DNA from: Ciona savignyi
Lineage: Eukaryota > Chordata > Ascidiacea > Phlebobranchia > Cionidae
Direction of reading: 5' to 3'
DNA length: 64,000 nt
NCBI GenBank assembly: GCA_000149265.1
Contig: CH003340.1
Span: 340,359 to 404,358 of the forward strand
In this document: one piece after another, positions 60,301-64,000 of the stretch
Position numbering within the stretch: the first letter of the stretch is position 1
Layout of the letters: the number at the start of each line of letters is the position of its first letter
Made by a program: the position numbers and the translations under genes
Notes under the pieces: model-generated
Databases searched by the model: none
What the model was told of the DNA's origin: nothing
What the model saw: only the letters and a program-made list of their open reading frames with translations

Positions 60301-62103
60301 CTCAACGCTCTTCCATTTTCGCAAATGCGTTCGTCTGCACGCTCCGACTTTTACTTATTTCCACGCAATATTTTAGTAGTTTGGGTAAAAGGGGCAAGAT
60401 AAAAATAAAGCATTTTTTTCATAAATGAAAACAAAATGAAAAAGTGCCAAATTTCGAATCCATGATGGGCTCGTCATTCGGACCGTTTACAGAAGTGGGT
60501 ATAAATGTTGGTCGCTTTAGCCATTCGGTTACACGACCATACAATGGTACATATCATACAAAAAAACATTGCATACGTATTCGTGAACGAGTTGGCTTCG
60601 ATTTCGTCGGTGCCGTCTTCACAGTCAATGATTCCGTCGCAAAATTTGTCAATTGCGATGCAGGCGCCAGTGCTGCCACACGTAAAAGTCTCCGCACACA
60701 TTCCCCGGCATTCGTCCGTTGAATCACCACAATCGTCATGTCCGTCACAGTTTTGCTGGAAACACAGGCCACATAATGAACCGTTAAGTACAGCCAATTT
60801 ATTCCACTTGCTATTTGCTGAACCGTTGGGCACAGCCTGTTTATTTCACTTGCGAAATTCTATTGGAATTATTCAGGGCAATACTTAAAGGAGGGAAAAT
60901 GGGAAAGAGGAAAGGAGGAAAACTGCTTACTAAAACTATATAAACTAATTTAAACCCTGCCCTAAAAAATCTTAATCCCAGAACTAACCCTAACTTTAAC
61001 CCCATGTTTAAAACTAACTATAGCGTCATTTTTTCATTTTAATATGCAGTTTCCCTCCTTTCCGTTTTATTCCCTTCTTTTAGTTTTCCCCGATTATTCA
61101 GACAGTCAGTAACATGGAATTAGATAAATACAATGTTATGTGACATATTTCAATCGCTCCCTCTGTGTGACTAGGTCATCGTGAAGCCCGTTACATACAT
61201 TGGCCGATAGCAAGCATATATCAATTAAAACATAATCATGCTACTGTAGTTTTAACTAGCCTGGGCCGTAAAGCAGTTCGGTCTTTTCTCGCATGTGTAA
61301 TAAGGCCAATTGCGAACGTAGCATTCGCTTGGGGGCTCATTAGGAATTTCTCGCCACGTAATACCCCTCTGGACCACTGTCAAATTGGAAGCGCGCACAA
61401 ATCCTGCAAAGGTCATTTTTAATTACATGTACAGAATTATGTCAAACCTATAGGTCCGTTGTTATTTTGAAAACGTCAATGAGTTTCTCCCAAAAACACG
61501 AGTTATGGTTAGAAGTTAAATATCGTATTTTATGCATCCATTAATTTTAAAGACACTAGCGTTTCTTCTGACCAAAGAGCAAACAAGAATGTCCAGTCGG
61601 ATGACAAAGAGAAATATCGGCTACACAATTTTTATTATCTCTTGTTTACGGCCAATATTGACTCGGAAAACTATATTGGCACATCTACTCAAGAATCACT
61701 TTCACGGGCAACTTTAGATTTGGATTAAATTTACTTAATTAGTCATGGAAGTAAAGACTGGGACTCCTTTGAAGTTGTTTTTTTTTATATAATATATGCA
61801 TATAGGCCATGTAGCGGGAACAAAAATTGTTTTTTTGTTGTCATATACAACTCTGAACAAAGGCGCAATTTAAATGACAAGGATACCATAAGCCCCAGTA
61901 GTGCTTTTTGGTGCACTGGTATCGATTCTTTGAATTCAATGGTTCTGTTAAATGTCAAAGTGGCGTACAGGATTACGTAAAATTCGATTTCGAAATTTAA
62001 AATGTATAGACTTGTCCAATTGCAGCATACCTGTGGAAAAATATTCCAGAATTTGTAGCATCAATATTAACTTCATTACATAGGCTGGGTAGTAAGGTTT
62101 CAT
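51367..62103 (-). CDS. multi-LDLa, LRR-less rhodopsin-type 7TM receptor
   Basis: Ten coding exons, all phase-compatible: 62031-62103, 61261-61403, 60577-60755, 59110-59352, 57981-58081, 56323-56476, 55383-55657, 54677-54905, 53963-54071 and 51367-53706; 1281 residues. The N terminus is a signal-peptide-like hydrophobic stretch ([13 protein letters not shown]). About 17 LDL-receptor class A modules follow, most with the Ca-binding CDGxxDCxDxSDE signature ([41 protein letters not shown]). A single long exon then joins the last module directly to a 7TM domain (about residues 850-1200). It resembles relaxin/LGR-type receptors: [12 protein letters not shown] in TM2, [12 protein letters not shown] before TM6 and NPLFY in TM7. 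DRY is replaced by SYR. Extracellular loop 2 is about 100 residues. The tail ends ESVV, a class I PDZ-ligand pattern. No leucine-rich repeats are visible, unlike RXFP1/2 or snail GRL101. The ligand is unknown. Confidence 0.88.
54332..54550 (-). repeat. head-truncated tRNA-derived SINE in receptor intron
   Basis: Tail 'aggataggatattcatgtctatccccgtgaatggg' through 'ttacccaagaacacaactaactagc'. The tRNA-like head is absent. Confidence 0.85.
57308..57412 (+). repeat. tRNA-Ser/Leu-like sequence, probably a pseudogene or SINE head
   Basis: 'gagtggccgaatggttagcgc' matches the D-arm/A-box of class II tRNAs, and 'gggttcgaaa' about 75 nt later matches a B box. However, the acceptor and anticodon stems do not pair convincingly. 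A 5'-half-like relative lies at 42991-43015. I do not call it a functional tRNA. Confidence 0.35.
59937..60128 (-). CDS. small GC-rich open frame nested in receptor intron 3
   Basis: A 63-codon frame from ATG 60128 to a stop at 59937, same strand as the surrounding receptor gene but not joined to it. The block is markedly GC-richer than its flanks and reads as a low-complexity-free peptide ([16 protein letters not shown] ... [18 protein letters not shown]). I recognise no family. It might be a nested small gene, a retrocopy fragment, or chance. Confidence 0.25.
   Translation of the reverse strand: MKMQIGLQLLSRLHAAANVGGNRQPPVDPQRSIYSVSAAAVLHGPFSEPREISGHLKFAAAVK
60756..61260 (-). other. GC-AG intron in the receptor gene
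   Basis: Exon 2 ends CCCAG and is followed by GCTAGTT. The exon 3 acceptor is GTGTTTCCAG. Using this GC donor gives an in-phase LDLa module (NCFTAQ joined to QNCDGHDDC). No GT donor nearby would do so. Confidence 0.7.
60876..61092. mobile_element. MITE with 8-bp target-site duplication inside the GC-AG intron
   Basis: A 217-bp copy of the 9691-9897 family. It is flanked by ATTATTCA (60868-60875 and 61093-61100), with GGGCAATACTTAAAGGAGGG at the left and TTTTAGTTTTCCCC near the right end. Confidence 0.8.
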
Positions 62104-62134
62104 CGTTTGCAGTTTTTAATTTCTTGGAGTTTCA

Positions 62135-64000
62135 CTGCAAAAATAATAAACAACCATCAGAAAAGTTTGGAGAGACTAGACATGTAAATGCTGATGATAC
62201 AAATACTAACTAAAAGCTTTTTATGTAGTACAGTGCAACAAATCGGATGTGCATTCTATCTCTAAACAATCTATGACACAACATTTTTTTGCCTTATGGA
62301 TTCCAGAAAAGCTATCCGTTTCTTGGATCTCTTGGTAATATATACTTAAATCGCATCGCGCCTCTCCCACAGTGTCACATAAAACTCTATCTACCAATAT
62401 CCCAACCAGAACTGCAGAGGTTTGGCTGGCGGAACTTGTTTGCCTGTCACTTTACGACAGTTTAAAATGCGAATGGAGTATTATTGCCTATCGAGGCTGA
62501 AAACGCTCCGTTTCGGAAAAGAATTATTGAAACTTTGTAACAACTAAATAAAAAACATATTTTAAAGCGCCTGTTAGAGCAAACTTAACAACTTGATCAA
62601 TTAAACAAGAGAAAGCGTTGTTATTCATTGCTTTAGCTTTTTTCTGCATCATCCGTTAGCGGAAACTCATCTAATGCAACGATACGGTGTATGTAGGCCT
62701 ACGGCTAAGCGAGATAAAAAAAAACGGCGATCTAGTTTGCATCAATATTTAAAGACCCCTAATTGTGACAAATAGCTTTAAAGTGGTCAAATCTGGGTCG
62801 ATACAATGAAGCATTTATGACCGTTAAATATCCTTTCGTACTTCCGTCATGGTAATATGCAATTGGCCTTTTAACATGCTCCTAAATAATTATCGCCTTG
62901 CTGTGGTCACGTTGAACAAGCGATACGCTAACTGGCCGTGAAAGTGTTTAGCAAATGTGCCGTAAGCTAGCTGTCCTGTCCTTTCACATTCTTCTGGATC
63001 TTAAGGCGCCGCCAAAAGCGTATAGAAAATAGAAAAAAGGCAACCTCCCATTTACTGGCACCTCAACTAAGCGAATCACACATATGAGCCATCTCGGTTG
63101 CGTTGTTTCGTTTTTAAAATCGTTTTAGCTATCGGTCACTGCGCCTTCGTTTTTTTCTCTCTCAATCCCAAACCTACAGTGTCGCCAAGCGCCTAATCTT
63201 CATTCCTTTTGACAATATTTGTAAATCGTTAAATGACTGACGTTGCGTTTAAATTCTCCCCCAAATTCAATATTTTATTAACGAGCCATACAGCAGAACC
63301 ATTTTGTTATCACTGACATTTTCGTTCAATTCCTTTTAAGGATCAACAGAACGTTTAAAAAAATTTAACAGGCCCATTTTACGAAATTAATATTTTTATT
63401 ATGGCATAATGCTCGCGCCAGTGGCCTCTGGGTACTGTGTTTTACGACATGTTTCCGGCAAGGACTACTTGCTATGATATCGATCGGTACCGTAGTCAAA
63501 TATAATAAGAAAAACGTCTGGGTAGCTTAGGTATTTGGAGCATCGGTCGCTTCAACATTATATACCGATCAGTTTACAGTATATTAGATAAAGCGTCATG
63601 ATTAATAATGACTCCTCGGCTGATGAAAAATCGATCCCACGATAAAGATGAGACTTCGCTCTGAAGACAAAGTATCGTTGCCTCTCGCTTTTCAATATAT
63701 TCAATTAATTTACTACTTTTTACAAGTAAAGCAATTGAACATCCACAACCAAGCTCTTGCTGTCCGCAAATTAAATATTTAAAATATTTTCACCATAACT
63801 TTCACTGCATTCGGTTTACCATGGAATTGTATACCAATTCTTAATAGAAATCTTGTCGCTTGCTCACATTAATAAATGGGATATTTTCATTGATAATTTC
63901 GGAGATCGCCGATTGTTTCTTTTAGATACGCTACATTGTTTACTTTGTAGATCTATGCATTAATATTGTATGGTACATCATTTTTTTCCGGCCGATTAGC
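62135..64000. other. region upstream of the receptor gene, no gene seen
   Basis: The first coding exon is preceded at 62135-62136 by an acceptor (TTTTGCAG on the minus strand), so a 5' UTR exon or trans-spliced leader is expected. I see no coding exon in the remaining 1.9 kb. The last bases (about 63988-64000, 'ccggccgattagc') look like the start of another plus-strand SINE cut by the window edge. Confidence 0.45.

Overview
The window looks like AT-rich genomic DNA from a tunicate, most likely a Ciona species. Genes are small and intron-rich, split by short GT-AG introns. The proteins are clearly metazoan: PINK1, Fringe, SLC16, an LDLa/7TM receptor, ALG3, POLR1D and DPH7. Several start codons sit just downstream of a splice-acceptor-like site with no coding exon before it, as expected where spliced-leader trans-splicing is used. 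A tRNA-derived SINE recurs more than 20 times. The species call is inference. All exon boundaries below were read by eye from splice sites, phase and family alignment; no search was run. One assembly gap of Ns lies at 30962-31224.

Layout, left to right. 2.8-10.3 kb, minus strand, three head-to-tail housekeeping genes: RPL37A (intronless, zinc ligands mostly lost), POLR1D/RPAC2 (intronless) and ALG3 (nine exons, one AT-AC U12-type intron, one exon with a frame break). 12.0-17.8 kb, plus: a 12-exon PINK1 homologue that has lost the catalytic residues of all three kinase motifs and has one in-frame TGA. 18.0-29.5 kb, plus: a WD40-repeat protein I cannot name, with a tandemly duplicated 93-nt exon and a 2.35-kb Kolobok-like transposon (THAP domain, TTAA target site) in one intron. 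29.6-30.7 kb, plus: DPH7, close enough to be operonic with the WD40 gene. 33.4-39.1 kb, plus: an eight-exon SLC16-type transporter. 43.2-44.1 kb, plus: an intronless Fringe glycosyltransferase. 47.5-49.9 kb, plus: a four-exon METTL27-like methyltransferase. 51.4-62.1 kb, minus: a ten-exon receptor of about 1281 residues with roughly 17 LDLa modules joined directly to a rhodopsin-type 7TM domain, with no leucine-rich repeats.

The genes do not form one pathway. The most unusual items are the LDLa-only 7TM receptor, the catalytically degenerate PINK1, the zinc-less RPL37A copy, the U12 AT-AC intron and the THAP transposon. The rest is intergenic and intronic DNA filled with SINEs, hAT-like MITEs, minisatellites and other dispersed repeats.
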